Below, in pieces: positions 10,537 through 21,147 of a stretch of DNA of 64,000 bases. The position numbers and the translations under genes were made by a program. Source of the stretch: Piezodorus guildinii (taxonomy: Eukaryota > Arthropoda > Insecta > Hemiptera > Pentatomidae); the NCBI GenBank assembly GCA_023052935.1, contig CM041293.1, forward strand, positions 170,211,341 to 170,275,340. Reading direction: 5' to 3'. Below the pieces are notes generated by a model that made no database searches, was not told the origin of the DNA, and saw only the letters and a program-made list of their open reading frames with translations. Position 1 is the stretch's first letter. Every line of letters begins with the position of its first letter.

Positions 10537-13221
10537 TTACAATATGTCTCGGGGCCACTGCCGTTTCAACCTTCTAGGAGGGTCGTATGGATGAGTGGAG
10601 CTGGATAGGGATTGTGCTAGAGGATTAGGATGATGAATGAGGTTCTGGTGGAATTTGGAAAATTTAGATGGAATCAGGTCTGAAATAAATGGAACATTAA
10701 GGTCGTGGTGTAAGGTATAATTGGAGACATAATAAGGAGCATTTACTATTGTTCGGAGGACTTTGGATTGAAAGGATTGAATGCGTTTGATGTTAGAACG
10801 TTTGGCTGTTCCCCACAGTTCAAGTCCGTAGGTCCACATTGGCTTCAGTATTGTCTTGTAAAGTAATAATTTGTTGTCAACTGTAAGCTTAGATTTTCTG
10901 TTTAGTAGTCTGTATAACTGTCCGAATCGTCTGTTGAGTTCTTTTCGTTTAAGTCTTGTATGTGGGTTCCACGTCAATCTTTTGTCTAGTAGTAAGCCAA
11001 GATACCGGACTGTGTCTGAGGAAGGAAGCGGTATGGAATTGAAATGAACCATTGGACAGGATTGGCGTCGAAGGGTGAAGGTGACGTGGGTGCATTTGCT
11101 TTCATTAACCTTAATACGCCAAGCATTACACCAGTCCTCGATAAGACAAAGGTGTCTTTGCAGGATTAAGGATGCTATTTCAGGATCGGAATTGGATGAT
11201 AGGATGGCGGTGTCATCTGCAAATGTTGCCAGAAAGGTGTCAGGATGATTAGGAATATCAGCAGTGTAAAGGATGTAGAGGACGGGTCCCAAGACGCTGC
11301 CTTGAGGAACACCGGCCTCAATGGGATAAAAGTTAGAAAATTCTACACCACAGCGAACTCGGAAGGAGCGGTTTGAGAGATAGGATCGTAGAATGAGGTA
11401 TAGAGACTGGGGTAAATGCGTTTTAAGCTTGAAGAGTAATCCGGTGTTCCATACCCGGTCAAAAGCTTGCGCTATGTCCAGAAACGCACCAGAACAATAC
11501 TCTTTGCATTCAAGGGCTGAGGAAATATGGTCTACAACTCGGAGTCCTTGTTGAACAGTGGAATGATGAGCACGGAAACCAAACTGATGGGAAGGAAGAT
11601 TTTGTGATTCTAATATAGGCAGGATTCGTTTTAGAAGGAGTTTTTCAAACACTTTTGAGAGGATGGGGAGTAGACTAATAGGTCTGTAGGATGAAGTGTT
11701 GCTGGAAGGTTTACCTGGTTTTAGGAAGAGAATGATTGTGGAATGTTTCCACAAGAGAGGAAAATAGGTGGTGCGTAGGATGCAGTTGTAGATATAGGTA
11801 AGGAATATAATAGCTTTCTGCGGAAGTTGACGGAGGATCTGGGGGGTAAGGAGATCATGTCCAGGAGATTTACGGAGGGTCAGTTTCTGGAGAAGATATT
11901 TAACCTCAGAGGGATTAATAGCTTTAGGAGGTAGGGAAAGAGGTATTGGTGACAAAAGGAAGTCTTGTACTGCTGCGGTATGATTGCTTTGGGATTCCGG
12001 GTGAGGAGTGAATACTTTGGAGAGGTGTGTGGCGAATTCCTCGGCTTTATCTTCATCAGACGCAGCCCAGGAGTCATCACCACGCCGGAGAGGATGGGAA
12101 ACTTGATGGGATTTTAAAATCTTCTTCGTGACATTCCACAAGGAATTATCACTAGCTGACAGAGAGGAGAGGTAGGAATTAAAGGACTGGGAACGGAAGG
12201 TCGCCAACTCCTGCTTCAATTGTCTACAATAGAAGTTATAGGAGCGGCGATCTGTTGGGTGTCGGGTGCGCTGCCATAATGATCTGGCACGGCGTTTTGC
12301 ATGGATTAGGTCTGTAAGGTGTTGAGGCAAATGGTTTTGGATAGGAGTTATATTGGAGTGCTTAGGAGAGGAGGCAGTCCAGACAGCTTGCTGAATGGCG
12401 GTTGTGAAGGAGTAGACGGAATCGTCAAGGTCTTCTGGGGTTTTGAGGGTCGCTCTGAGGTTAATATTATCGGTCAGGATTTGGCGAAATAGGTTCCAGT
12501 TGACAGGGCCTCGGATAAATGACGGTGGGATAGGTTTTGGAATTGGAGTGAGAGATACTTTTAGGATCAGTGGACTATGGTCTGAGGATAGTTCATCAAG
12601 TCGAGTTACAGATAAGTTGAGGGAGCCTAATCCGCTGTGAATGAAGAAGTCAAGGATGTCAGGATTACGGTTGGGATCGGTTGGCCAGTAGGTAGGGGAA
12701 TCAGGAGGTAGGAGATTGAAATGACGGGAGTTGAGTGCAGACAGCAAATTTCGTCCACGAGAATTCGTGGTTCTCGAACCCCACTGCTGATGCTTGGCAT
12801 TTAAGTCTGCACCCAGAATGAAATGATTTCCTAAGGAATTTAGAAAGGATACAAATTCGGTGTTGGAAATGGAATGTTTGGGAGGGCAATATGCTGATGT
12901 GAGGGTTACCGGAAAGGAAAAAGTTTTGATTACTATGGCTGTGGCTTGTAGGAAATCATAGGTAGGAAGTGGGAGTAAGTGATGAGAGAGGGACTGGTGC
13001 ACAATGACAGCAGTACCGGCATGGGCTTTGCCGTCTGGGTGGTCCGTACGGTATGTTACGTATTGAGGTATTTTGAAGAACTGTTTAGTGGTTAGTCTAG
13101 TTTCAGTAATAAGTGCTACGTCAACGTTTTTGTCTTGCAATAAAGCTGTAAGTTCGTCAGTATGATTTCTAACACCATTCGCATTCCATAGGAGAATGGA
13201 TAAGGAGTTAGGTGAAGTCAT
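10537..13221 (-). CDS. Jockey family A ORF2: endonuclease-reverse transcriptase
   Basis: The 894-residue pol protein nicks target DNA and reverse-transcribes the element RNA from the nick. The N-terminal APE-type endonuclease shows WNANG (12-16), TETR (E40), LGADLNAKHQQWG (D139, N141) and SSDHSP (D214, H215). The RT domain shows SSYRPISLLP, HQFGFRAHHST, FLDIAQAFDRVW, AGVPQGSVLGP and FADD (667-670). The C-terminal region YGLELWGTAKRSN...RRLKRQWPRD is typical of Jockey elements. There is no RNase H domain, and the length is normal for the clade. All expected catalytic residues are present. The start is set by the ATG that abuts the ORF1 stop. Confidence 0.95.
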   Translation of the reverse strand: MTSPNSLSILLWNANGVRNHTDELTALLQDKNVDVALITETRLTTKQFFKIPQYVTYRTDHPDGKAHAGTAVIVHQSLSHHLLPLPTYDFLQATAIVIKTFSFPVTLTSAYCPPKHSISNTEFVSFLNSLGNHFILGADLNAKHQQWGSRTTNSRGRNLLSALNSRHFNLLPPDSPTYWPTDPNRNPDILDFFIHSGLGSLNLSVTRLDELSSDHSPLILKVSLTPIPKPIPPSFIRGPVNWNLFRQILTDNINLRATLKTPEDLDDSVYSFTTAIQQAVWTASSPKHSNITPIQNHLPQHLTDLIHAKRRARSLWQRTRHPTDRRSYNFYCRQLKQELATFRSQSFNSYLSSLSASDNSLWNVTKKILKSHQVSHPLRRGDDSWAASDEDKAEEFATHLSKVFTPHPESQSNHTAAVQDFLLSPIPLSLPPKAINPSEVKYLLQKLTLRKSPGHDLLTPQILRQLPQKAIIFLTYIYNCILRTTYFPLLWKHSTIILFLKPGKPSSNTSSYRPISLLPILSKVFEKLLLKRILPILESQNLPSHQFGFRAHHSTVQQGLRVVDHISSALECKEYCSGAFLDIAQAFDRVWNTGLLFKLKTHLPQSLYLILRSYLSNRSFRVRCGVEFSNFYPIEAGVPQGSVLGPVLYILYTADIPNHPDTFLATFADDTAILSSNSDPEIASLILQRHLCLIEDWCNAWRIKVNESKCTHVTFTLRRQSCPMVHFNSIPLPSSDTVRYLGLLLDKRLTWNPHTRLKRKELNRRFGQLYRLLNRKSKLTVDNKLLLYKTILKPMWTYGLELWGTAKRSNIKRIQSFQSKVLRTIVNAPYYVSNYTLHHDLNVPFISDLIPSKFSKFHQNLIHHPNPLAQSLSSSTHPYDPPRRLKRQWPRDIL

Positions 13222-14538
13222 TTAAGGATTTTTTAAGGAAGGAATTAAGTTTGATACAAGATTAGTAAGTAGTGATATTAGCGGCATAACGAGGGATTTG
13301 ATTTCAGTGATGAAGGATGTCATCAAACTTGTAAGATCTGAGACATTTGATGGTGGAGGAATATAAGAAATTTGATGCGGATGAGGTTTTTGAGGGCTGG
13401 ATAAATTTTGAGGAATAGCTGGTTGTGGAACGGGTTGAGGATTTTGAAGTGTGCGTTGTTCCGGCAGGGCCTCGGCCTCTTTGTTCTGGTTCCCACCTCC
13501 AAGTAGATGGGCAAATGTAACATTGGAATCAATTGTTTTTGAAGGTTGTCTTCTACTTCTGATCGGTTCAGCTGTTTCATCCAGATTCTGAGGTTTTTGG
13601 TATCTGCTTTTGAGGTTCTTGTAGATTTGACATCCCTTGTAGTTAGCCGGGTGGTCCTTGAGGCACAGAGCACAAACAGCGGGTGTTGATCTTGGTCTTG
13701 TACATTCTTCTGACTTATGTTGTTCACTGCATTTCACACAGCGTGGTATGTGGTGACAATAACTTCTGGTATGACCATATGCCTGACAATTGTGGCACTG
13801 AACTATTTCTTTCTTAGTGTAAGGTTTTTCAACTCTTACACTAGTATAGTATAATCTATTGAGGTCATAAATTTTTTCAACTCCTGCTGATGGTTCCAAG
13901 TCCACAAAGAATAGAGGCAGTGGAATTTTATCTTTTAGGACGTTGGTGACTTGTCGCACTTTATAGCCTATCTCCGTCAGTTCTTCTTGGATAGCTGCTG
14001 CTGGTGTCGAAGGGTGTAGGTTTCTAATTACAACCCTTAAAGCTCTCTCCTGGCGTAACTGATATGTATGAAAATCAGCTTTGGTCTCTGTCAGATATTT
14101 TACTATTTTTCTGTAGGTTTCGGCGGTAGTCGGGGATATTTTAGTATCACTGGTTCTACTTATACAATAATAACTGTTTGGATCGGTTATTTTGTTTAAA
14201 TGCGCACACAGTAGTTGAAAGTTTTTAATATTTTTAACAAATATTGGTGGAGGTTGTGGTTCTTTTGGTATAGGAGAAGATTCCATTGTTTCTTTTTCAA
14301 TTTGAAGGATCTGAAATGGGTTCGGTGTAAAAAACGGCGATTCTTCAGTTAATCCTTGTGATGATGTGCTAGGCTGTGGTTCAGATCCTAAAGAGGTAGC
14401 TGAAGCAGTCGCTGGTGGAATCATTTTTTTATTATTATCACGGCGAGGTCTCTGTTTTGTGGGAGACGAGTTTGAACCTGCAGATCTAGATCTTTTACTT
14501 GTAACTTTCGAGGACATCACTTGATGAAAATATCGCAT
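13222..14538 (-). CDS. Jockey family A ORF1: Gag-like nucleic-acid-binding protein
   Basis: The 438-residue ORF1 protein should coat the retrotransposon RNA and form the RNP. The N-terminus is basic and Ser-rich (residues 8-45). Around residues 145-235 lies the region usually called PRE_C2HC. Three zinc knuckles follow from residue 248: CHNCQAYGHTRSYC (CX2CX4HX4C), CVKCSEQHKSEEC and CALCLKDHPANYKGC. The C-terminus is Pro/Gln-rich, then hydrophobic (LTNLVSNLIPSL). Two in-frame ATGs are possible, MRYFHQV and MSSKV seven codons later; the second has sequence around it conserved in the copy at 44826. The TAA stop is followed directly, in the same frame, by the ORF2 ATG. Confidence 0.93.
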   Translation of the reverse strand: MRYFHQVMSSKVTSKRSRSAGSNSSPTKQRPRRDNNKKMIPPATASATSLGSEPQPSTSSQGLTEESPFFTPNPFQILQIEKETMESSPIPKEPQPPPIFVKNIKNFQLLCAHLNKITDPNSYYCISRTSDTKISPTTAETYRKIVKYLTETKADFHTYQLRQERALRVVIRNLHPSTPAAAIQEELTEIGYKVRQVTNVLKDKIPLPLFFVDLEPSAGVEKIYDLNRLYYTSVRVEKPYTKKEIVQCHNCQAYGHTRSYCHHIPRCVKCSEQHKSEECTRPRSTPAVCALCLKDHPANYKGCQIYKNLKSRYQKPQNLDETAEPIRSRRQPSKTIDSNVTFAHLLGGGNQNKEAEALPEQRTLQNPQPVPQPAIPQNLSSPQKPHPHQISYIPPPSNVSDLTSLMTSFITEIKSLVMPLISLLTNLVSNLIPSLKNP

Positions 14539-14875
14539 TGATTAAAAAAAATAAATAGGAATAAATATATAATGGAATAAGAATAAGAAGGAAAAAAAAA
14601 ATAAATAAAAGAAAGATAAGGAAAAGAAAAGCAAGCCCGAGCTTGCCGAGCTAGCGGCAATCAGCTGATCAGTGACCCTCCTTTCACTTTTTCGTGATTT
14701 TACAAAGTAAATTATAACTTTGCTTACCGAAATTTCTCCAATATTCACTGCTGTAGTATTCCTGAGGTCTAGTGATGTTTTCCAGACTGAACTCAAGCGA
14801 ATTCCTACTGAAAAAAGCAAAAATCTGAGAGACGAAGTAACGTATGACTGTTATCATCGAGCGCATCAGCTGATC
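14539..14875 (-). promoter_or_regulatory. 5' UTR and presumed internal promoter of Jockey family A
   Basis: The 337-bp untranslated leader begins GATCAGCTGATGCGCTCG and contains short upstream ATG frames. The same leader is found at 44484-44825. Jockey elements usually carry an internal pol II promoter here. The repeated TCAGCTGAT (14867 region and near 14660) is a small palindrome of unknown role. Confidence 0.6.
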
Positions 14876-14888
14876 TTAGTAGTATTTT

Positions 14889-15590
14889 AGTCATGCATAT
14901 ATTGCATTGATGAAGTACACGTAGTTGGTACATTTTTGAGGTTTAATAAAAAAACGTTTCAAGTCATATTTAGCGATTTCTTGAGATTATATTGTTTTTA
15001 TAATCATGCATTTACAGTTTAACAATTTTTTTGAGTTTATATTTTATACTTTAAGTCTAAATGAAGTTCGTATTAGAACTTCAGTGAGCACCCAGCCCAA
15101 ATGACAATAAAATAAACAGTACTGTTTATTGCTAAATGTTCGACGGTGCTAGAAAGTAGCAAGAAACGACATTTAAAGTATATTCTTATCATTTTAAATT
15201 AATAAATGGTATTATTACCTATTCAGTATATGTATGTATAAAAAAAAAAAAAAAAAAAAAAAATTGAAAATTTCAAACATTACTTTCACAGAATAAAATA
15301 AAATTTTACATTCATTTCTTTACACTTTCTCTCTTAAAAAAAGAAAGGTAAGCATATTCTTTTTTGTAACATAACAATAACTTTCACATCGAATTTGTTT
15401 CAGTTTAACCTGTTTTCAATTTTCACAAAAACTTGATCTGCAACACGCAAATTAAAATCCTTCATTTCTCTTTTTTTTTTTTTTATCAAGCAATTTCTTG
15501 TTATTGTGCGATTTTGAAGTCTTTTCTAGAGAATGCAGTTTATGTGAATAAATCTTTTTATGTTTTTCTTCATTTAATTTATTTGTTAGT
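14889..15590. other. AT-rich spacer, no gene recognised
   Basis: No recognisable coding sequence or repeat family was seen. There is an A run at 15241-15263 and a T run near 15470-15484. The 15433 frame only becomes LINE-like from about 15594. Confidence 0.5.
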
Positions 15591-16325
15591 ATGGTGTCAG
15601 AATTGGAGAATCGAAATCAATTCCAACAAATCCAACCAAATTACCTTTACCCTTCGTCGTAAACCTACGACATCCTGCCCTACAGTGTCCTTTAATGATA
15701 TTCCGCTAGTCCCGGTTGAACAAATTCGCTATCTAGGACTCCTATTTGACATAGGACTAACTTGGAATTCGCACACAGGACTGAAACGACAAGAAACTGC
15801 CCAACGCTTTCGCTTACTTCAACACTTACTGGACAGACGCTCTAACTTTCCACTTAACTACAAAAGGCTCATCTATATTACCATCGTAAGGCCTATCTGG
15901 ACGTACGGAGTTGAGCTTTGGGGCTCAACTAAACCATCAAATTCTTCCCGTATTCAATCCCTACAATCCAAAATCCTTCGTATAATCCTCAATGCTCCTT
16001 ACTTTGTCACCAACAAACTCATCCATAAAGACCTTAATGTCCCATATGTTACTCATTTGGCCCGTACGAGATACCATTCCTTCCATGACAAACTCCACTC
16101 CCACATTAACCCACTAGTTTCAATCCTTGCTTCCTCTTCCATTTCTGACAATCCTTCGAGGCGTCTGAAAAGAAGATGGCCTCGAGACCTTTCAGTTTAG
16201 ATTACCTAGCGGAGTGTTGCCAATGGGTATATTCTATTCATGTAAATTAGCTATATTATGAGCCAAATTACTTGATGTATTTACTAATACAGTTGTAAAT
16301 ATCAATAAATAATTAAATTTAAAAA
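15590..16325 (+). pseudogene. Jockey family B LINE, 5'-truncated 3' end
   Basis: From VWCQNWRIEINSNKSNQ onward the frame reads the post-catalytic RT and C-terminal part of Jockey ORF2: TFTLRRKP, RYLGLLFD, WTYGVELWGSTKPSN, RRLKRRWPRDLSV, stop at 16198-16200. The FADD box and everything upstream are missing. The 3' UTR of about 125 bp ends CAGTTGTAAATATCAATAAATAATT and an A-rich tail. The tail differs from family A, hence a separate family. Five-prime truncation is the usual fate of LINE insertions. Confidence 0.85.
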
Positions 16326-16377
16326 AAATTGTTTGTTAAAGATGTAATATTGTTACCTTTATAAAATACGGGAAGTC

Positions 16378-16600
16378 ATTTTCTGAGTGGCTGGCGCGCT
16401 AGTATACCTCGCCAAAGGATGTGAGTTCAAATCCAGCCTCAGAGAGATTTTTTCTAAGCATTTAATTATTGGGATTCCCCCACGGCCTCTCCCCGGGTAG
16501 GTGAGACCCGTCAGCCCAGACCACTCTCAAAAATAGGCGAAGGGAGTAATGACCCTACCCTGTAAAATATCAAAAAATTAGACTGTATTCCCTAGTACTT
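16378..16600 (+). mobile_element. tRNA-derived SINE
   Basis: GAGTGGCTGGCGCGCTAGTATACC fits an A box, and GTGAGTTCAAATCCAGC, about 25 nt further on, is a good B box (GTTCAAATCC). A GC-rich body follows (GGGATTCCCCCACGGCCTC, CCCGGGTAGGTGAGACC) and the copy ends near AATATCAAAAAATTAG. The internal pol III promoter would drive transcription. It differs from the SINE at 5055. Confidence 0.7.
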
Positions 16601-19400
16601 TCAGGAAAGTTCTGTTCATTCGCATGAGTATAGCGTCATCTTTCAAATCGACTGTCGGATATCTAGCTTTTTCAGTTGGCATTCACTACAGCACAGTCTT
16701 GAAAACATCACCAGACTTCAGGATAAAAACAACAGTAAATGTTGGAGTAAACAACGGTATGTTGTGTTACAATTTACAGTGTAAAGTAAATGCTGAGTCA
16801 CCTCTTCATATCAGCAGATTGCCAATAACTCGGCAAGGCTGTTCTTGCTTATTTTTTCTATAGTTTTTGTGTTTTTCCCACATCTGGTTATTATTTAATT
16901 ATCTTCTTCACATGAAATGTAATATTTTCATCAACGTTGATGTCCTCCGAAACTTTAACTAAAAGGTGGTTCCTAACCTAGTGGTTCAATCCCGTCCCCT
17001 ACAAAACAAAGACCCCACCGTGATATTAATAAAAGATTAAATCAACACACAAACCCTTCGAATACTAATACAGAATCTGAGCCACAACCTGGCTCATCGT
17101 CACAAGAGATGACTAACATATCTCCGTTTTTCACTCAAATCCTTTTCAGATCCTACATAACGAAAAATAAAACATGGAATCTGCTCCCACACCCTGTGAA
17201 CTACAAGCTCCTCCGATATTTGTTAAAAATATTAAATATTTCCAGTTGTTGTGTGCGCAATTGAACAAAATAACCGACTCTACCATATACCACTGTATGA
17301 GTAGAATTAATGACACCAAAATATCTCATATTACCGCCGAGACATATAAAAATTAGTGAAACATCTACCTGATATCAAAGCGGATTTCCATTCCTATCAG
17401 CTACACCAAGAGAACCTACTAAACAAGAAACCTACACACTACGACACCAATTTACACTATCAGAGAATAACTGATGGAGACAGTTTACTGAAGCCCTGCC
17501 GGAAATACAAAATACACCTCAATATCCTCAATCCATTCCACATACACATGTAACCAACATGTAACATCCTTAACATGTAATCAATCCTAAAAATCCTCAT
17601 TCAGCACAAATCTTCATATCCCACCTCCTTCAAATGCCACAGACCTTACCATTTTTATGACATCCTTCATTTCCGAAATCAAATCCCTTGTCACGCCCCT
17701 AATATCACTCCTTACGAATCTTGTTACAAATCTCATTCCTGCGTAAAAACACAAAACATAAATGACATCACCTAATTTCTTATCTACCCTCATTTGGAAC
17801 GCGAATGGTGTTATAACTCACAATGTCGAACTTACAGCCTTACTGCAACACAAATAAGTCGATGTTGCACTCATTACTGAAACTAGACTAACCACTAAGC
17901 AGTCGTTCAAAATACCAGAATACACGACAAACCATCCAGACGGCAAAGCCCACGACGGTACTGCTGCCATTGACCTCCGATCTCCCCCTCATCACTTACA
18001 CCCATTACCCGCCAACGATTACCTACAAGTCACTTCCATTATAGTCAAAACTTTTTCCTTTCCGCTCATCATCGCATCAGCACACTGCCCTCCTAAACAT
18101 CCCATTTCCTCTACCCAGTTTGGATCCTTCTTCAACTTCTTAGGGAATCTCTTCATCCTGGTTGTAGATGTAATAGCCAAGCACCAATAATTGGGTTCAA
18201 GAACCACAAATTCTCGTGTACGGATATTGCAGTCTGCACTCCCCACGCTTTAATCTCCTACGGATTCCCCTATCTGCTGGCTAGCAGATAATAACTATAA
18301 TCCTGAAATCCTCGACTTCTTCATCCACAGCGGATTAGGCTCTCTGAACTTGACCATAACTTGCCTTGATGAACTATCCTCAGACCATAACCCATTGATC
18401 CTAAATGTATGCCTAACGTCTATTCCTAAATCTGTCTCACCGTCATTTATCAAAGGCCCTGTCAATTGGAACCAATGATATTGACCTCAGAGTGATTCCC
18501 AAACCCCAAATGACTTAGACGACGCCGCATATTCTATTACAACCGCGATTCAACAAGTTATCTGGACTACTTCTTCTCCCAAGCACTCCTAAGTAATTCC
18601 TTACAAAAGCAATTTACCACACCATCTCATAGATCTCATCCATACTAAACGCTGAGCCAGAACATTATAGCAACACACCCGCCACCTAGCAGATCGCCGC
18701 TCCTATAACTTTTTTTGTAGACAATTAAAGCGGGAGTTGGCGTCTCTACAATGCCTACCTCTCCTCTCTCTCTCGACTCCTTGTGGAATGTCACGAAGAG
18801 AAGTCTAAAATCCCACACCATTTCCCATCCTCTCCGGCCCAGTAATATTCTTGGGCTGCTTCCGACAAAGAAAATTCCGAGGAATTTGCACAGCACCTTT
18901 CTAATGTTTTCACTCCTGATCCTGAATTTAATCCAACCCATACCGCAATAGTTGAAGAGTTCATTATGTCATCAATACCACCATCTTACCATCTGAAGCA
19001 ATTAATCCGTCTGAGGTTAAATATCTTCTTAAAAACTTGCTCTGAGTAAATCCCCTGGATTCGATCTCCTTACTCTTTAGGTCTTAAGAGAACTTCTGCC
19101 CAAAGCCATTAGATTCCGTACATATCTTATAACTGTATCCTACGCACAACCTATTCATCTCTCTTATGGAAACATTCCACTATTATCCTTTTTCTATTAC
19201 CAAGCAAACCTTCCAACTCACGTCATTTTACAGACCTATTAGCCTACTTCCGATACTCTCAATAATTTTCGAAAAGCTCGTACTTAATCAAATCCTGACC
19301 AAATTTCAAAATTATCCTTCTTATCATTTTGGATTCCGTTTCCAGCATTCCACTATTCAACAAGGAAAGGAGTTGTCGACCACATTGGTTTTTCGGATTC
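16600..19400 (+). pseudogene. Decayed, nearly full-length Jockey element related to family A
   Basis: This copy spans 5' UTR (GTATAGCGTCATC, TTTTTCAGTTGGCATTCAC), ORF1 remnants (MESAPTPCELQAPPIFVKN at 17174; no intact zinc knuckles) and an ORF2 start at 17762 (MTSPNFLSTLIWNANGV). Endonuclease and RT pieces run to FRPISLLPILS-like and YHFGFRFQHSTIQQG at about 19370. Frameshifts and stops occur throughout. It breaks off before the FADD region, where a different repeat (shared with 34450) begins. It is far older than the copy at 10065-14875. Confidence 0.8.
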
Positions 19401-19570
19401 TATGCATCTTGAAACGTAAGCTCTCAAATTTCGAGCTAGGGTAATTTTTGGTCGATTACAGAGGTTGATTATTGAAAATAATAAGCCAAAGGTATTTGTA
19501 CAGGACTGCGTATCTATTTCCTTTTCTTTTCTTTCGATTTTCATTCAGAAATTTCAATTTTTTTCTTTTC
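19400..19570 (+). repeat. Unclassified repeat shared with 34450-34620
   Basis: CATCTTGAAACGTAAGCTCTCAAATTTCGAG and GATTATTGAAAATAATAAGCC here match ATCTTGAAACGTGAGGTCTC and TTCATTATTGAAAATAATAAACC at 34458-34555. No coding content was seen and the class is unknown. Confidence 0.55.
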
Positions 19571-19725
19571 TTTTTTCTCTTTTTTATAATTAATCGCGGT
19601 TTTTTTGTTAAAAAAACAATAGTAATTTTTTATTGGAAAATATGCAATACATGTTTCCGTCAAAGCTCGATGTATTTCTTTTCCCCTCTTTAACTTTATT
19701 TTAAATTTATTTATTTAACAACGGG

Positions 19726-19780
19726 AGTAAGTGAAAATTGTGTGTTGTGCTTACCAGTTTTTTGTTTTGGAAACATTTTA
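19726..19780 (-). mobile_element. Family H 5' terminal fragment
   Basis: On the minus strand this reads AAAAAACTGGTAAGCACAACACACAATTTTCACTTACTCC, a diverged version of the family H 5' end. The rest of the element is missing. Confidence 0.55.
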
Positions 19781-20490
19781 CATAGGCACCTAAAATAAAA
19801 TATAAAGAGTTTAAATGACGGTTTATCCTGATGGCATAGCTATCTACAGTTGCTCAATCTACAGCCCTATAGACTAAACCACCTCCTAAGGTCACCAAAC
19901 CTCTCACTCCGCTTCAAATTATTGATTTACAAATGTTGGTAGGACAGTCCTTCTAGATGGAGCGCCTATGCTATCAGATATATCACCTACAACTGCAAAA
20001 AAATTTAAACAGTTTCAAAATGCAGAAAACAAAAACGGAATTACCGTTCACCCCGGGAGTTACAGGACAGTGACAGGCTTTATTTTACGGCGGCATACCA
20101 AATTCTTTGATAGTCTCCAGTACTGTTCTAGCCTATTATTTAACACATTGCACCGACAGGAGGACCACAACGCTGGCAGAACTTCGTACAAACCCTTGTA
20201 CAAGACTGAGTAAAACTGACGAACAGGACTGGCTCAAAAAACTAGTGAGCACCATCACGAGACATAAAACATTATTGAAAAAACTTCAATCCCAGACTCA
20301 CACATCAGAACCCTCTTAAAGTGCACAAAAAGCAGCAGACGAGGAATCAGAAAATCAGAAATCAAATTAAACCAAAAGCTTTTTGTGGGGATTAGAAAAA
20401 AATGAATAAATAAAATATATAAGTTCAACTAGAAAAGCCAATTTTTTTTTTCCGTTGGCTTAAACCACATGGGTCATTTTCTCCTTAAAT
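19781..20490 (+). other. Unassigned region with overlapping short ORFs
   Basis: Two overlapping frames (19968-20213 and 20107-20319) lie in sequence less AT-rich than its surroundings, for instance DISPTTAKKFKQF and RTTTLAELRTNP...DEQDWLKKLVSTI. The change of frame suggests one decayed coding region, perhaps a transposon gene, but I do not recognise the family. Confidence 0.25.
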
Positions 20491-20496
20491 CAAGGA

Positions 20497-20889
20497 TTAA
20501 ATATTATAGTTTATTGTACAAGTCTGTCTGTCGTAGGAAGTCAAAAGGTTTCTGCAGTGTCGTGCTAAATTTGTCCCCACTTCGACCGAATCCGATTGCT
20601 TGATGACAGAAACATAGTCGCCAACAGGCAACCCAATAAACGGAATGCCTTCTGTTATTGCTTCTTTGGCTGCACGATCTGCGAGTTCATTGCCAACTAT
20701 ACCGCAGTGGCTCGGTACCCAGATCAAAAAAACTGAATTATTAGAAGCTATTGTGGACTGCAATGATAAAAGATTAGTTTGAATAAGAGAGTCGGGGGAG
20801 AAAGGGTGCTTCAAGCTGCGCAGAGCCGATAAGGAGTCTGCAAATAATCCTGGTTGTTTTCGGCTAGAAAAGCTATATTTCTTAAACAT
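20497..20889 (-). pseudogene. RNase H domain fragment of a LINE
   Basis: A 130-codon frame reads LFADSLSALRSLKHP and VFLIWVPSHCGIVGNELADRAAKEA. These are the hallmarks of the RNase H domain at the C-terminus of I-type and related LINEs (catalytic D in ADS, H in SHCGI, D in ELAD). No RT is attached on either side. The start shown is only the first ATG; the original protein would extend upstream. Confidence 0.8.
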
Positions 20890-21145
20890 TATATTATCAT
20901 GTAGTCAATTAAGGAGTATAAAAAAAAAAAATAATAACCCTCTATAAACTTAATAAACCATCAATTTGCCAATCACGACCTATCCACAGTCAACGAATCT
21001 TATATTTCAATCTTATTAAAATGTTTCATTACTAAGTAAACATTTAAAAATAAATTAGAGTATAATAGGCATTTAAACATTATTTGGTAGAGTGCTTCTT
21101 TTGTGTAGTCCACATTTTACTCAGATTTTGAGAATTTTGCTTAGC
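20890..21145. other. AT-rich spacer, nothing recognised
   Basis: No coding sequence, known repeat or RNA gene could be identified in this stretch. Confidence 0.5.
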
Positions 21146-21147
21146 TA

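Larger units (their letters stand above)
10065..14875 (-). mobile_element. Full-length Jockey-clade LINE (family A) with intact ORFs
   Basis: The element runs on the minus strand from GATCAGCTGATGCGC (14875) to a poly(A) tail seen as a T run at about 10061-10110. The direct repeat TTAGTAGTATTTT flanks it at 10052-10064 and 14876-14888, a 13-bp target duplication typical of endonuclease-primed insertion. It has a 5' UTR (14539-14875), ORF1, ORF2 and a 3' UTR of about 420 bp. The 5' terminus matches that of the decayed copy at 44484, so both reach the true start. There is no RNase H domain and no LTR. Intact ORFs, tail and target duplication indicate a young insertion, possibly still competent. 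Confidence 0.93.

Noticed and set aside
10382..10594. Plus-strand ORF over the Jockey 3' UTR and C-terminus
   Set aside because: It is antisense to the Jockey element and has no protein motif.
14542..14866. Two overlapping minus-strand ORFs upstream of ORF1
   Set aside because: They lie in the Jockey 5' UTR; similar frames in the copy at 44493-44760 differ by frameshifts, so there is no conserved protein.
16380..16445. Possible functional tRNA gene
   Set aside because: There is a good B box, but the flanking body is transposon-like with no proper acceptor stem; called a SINE.
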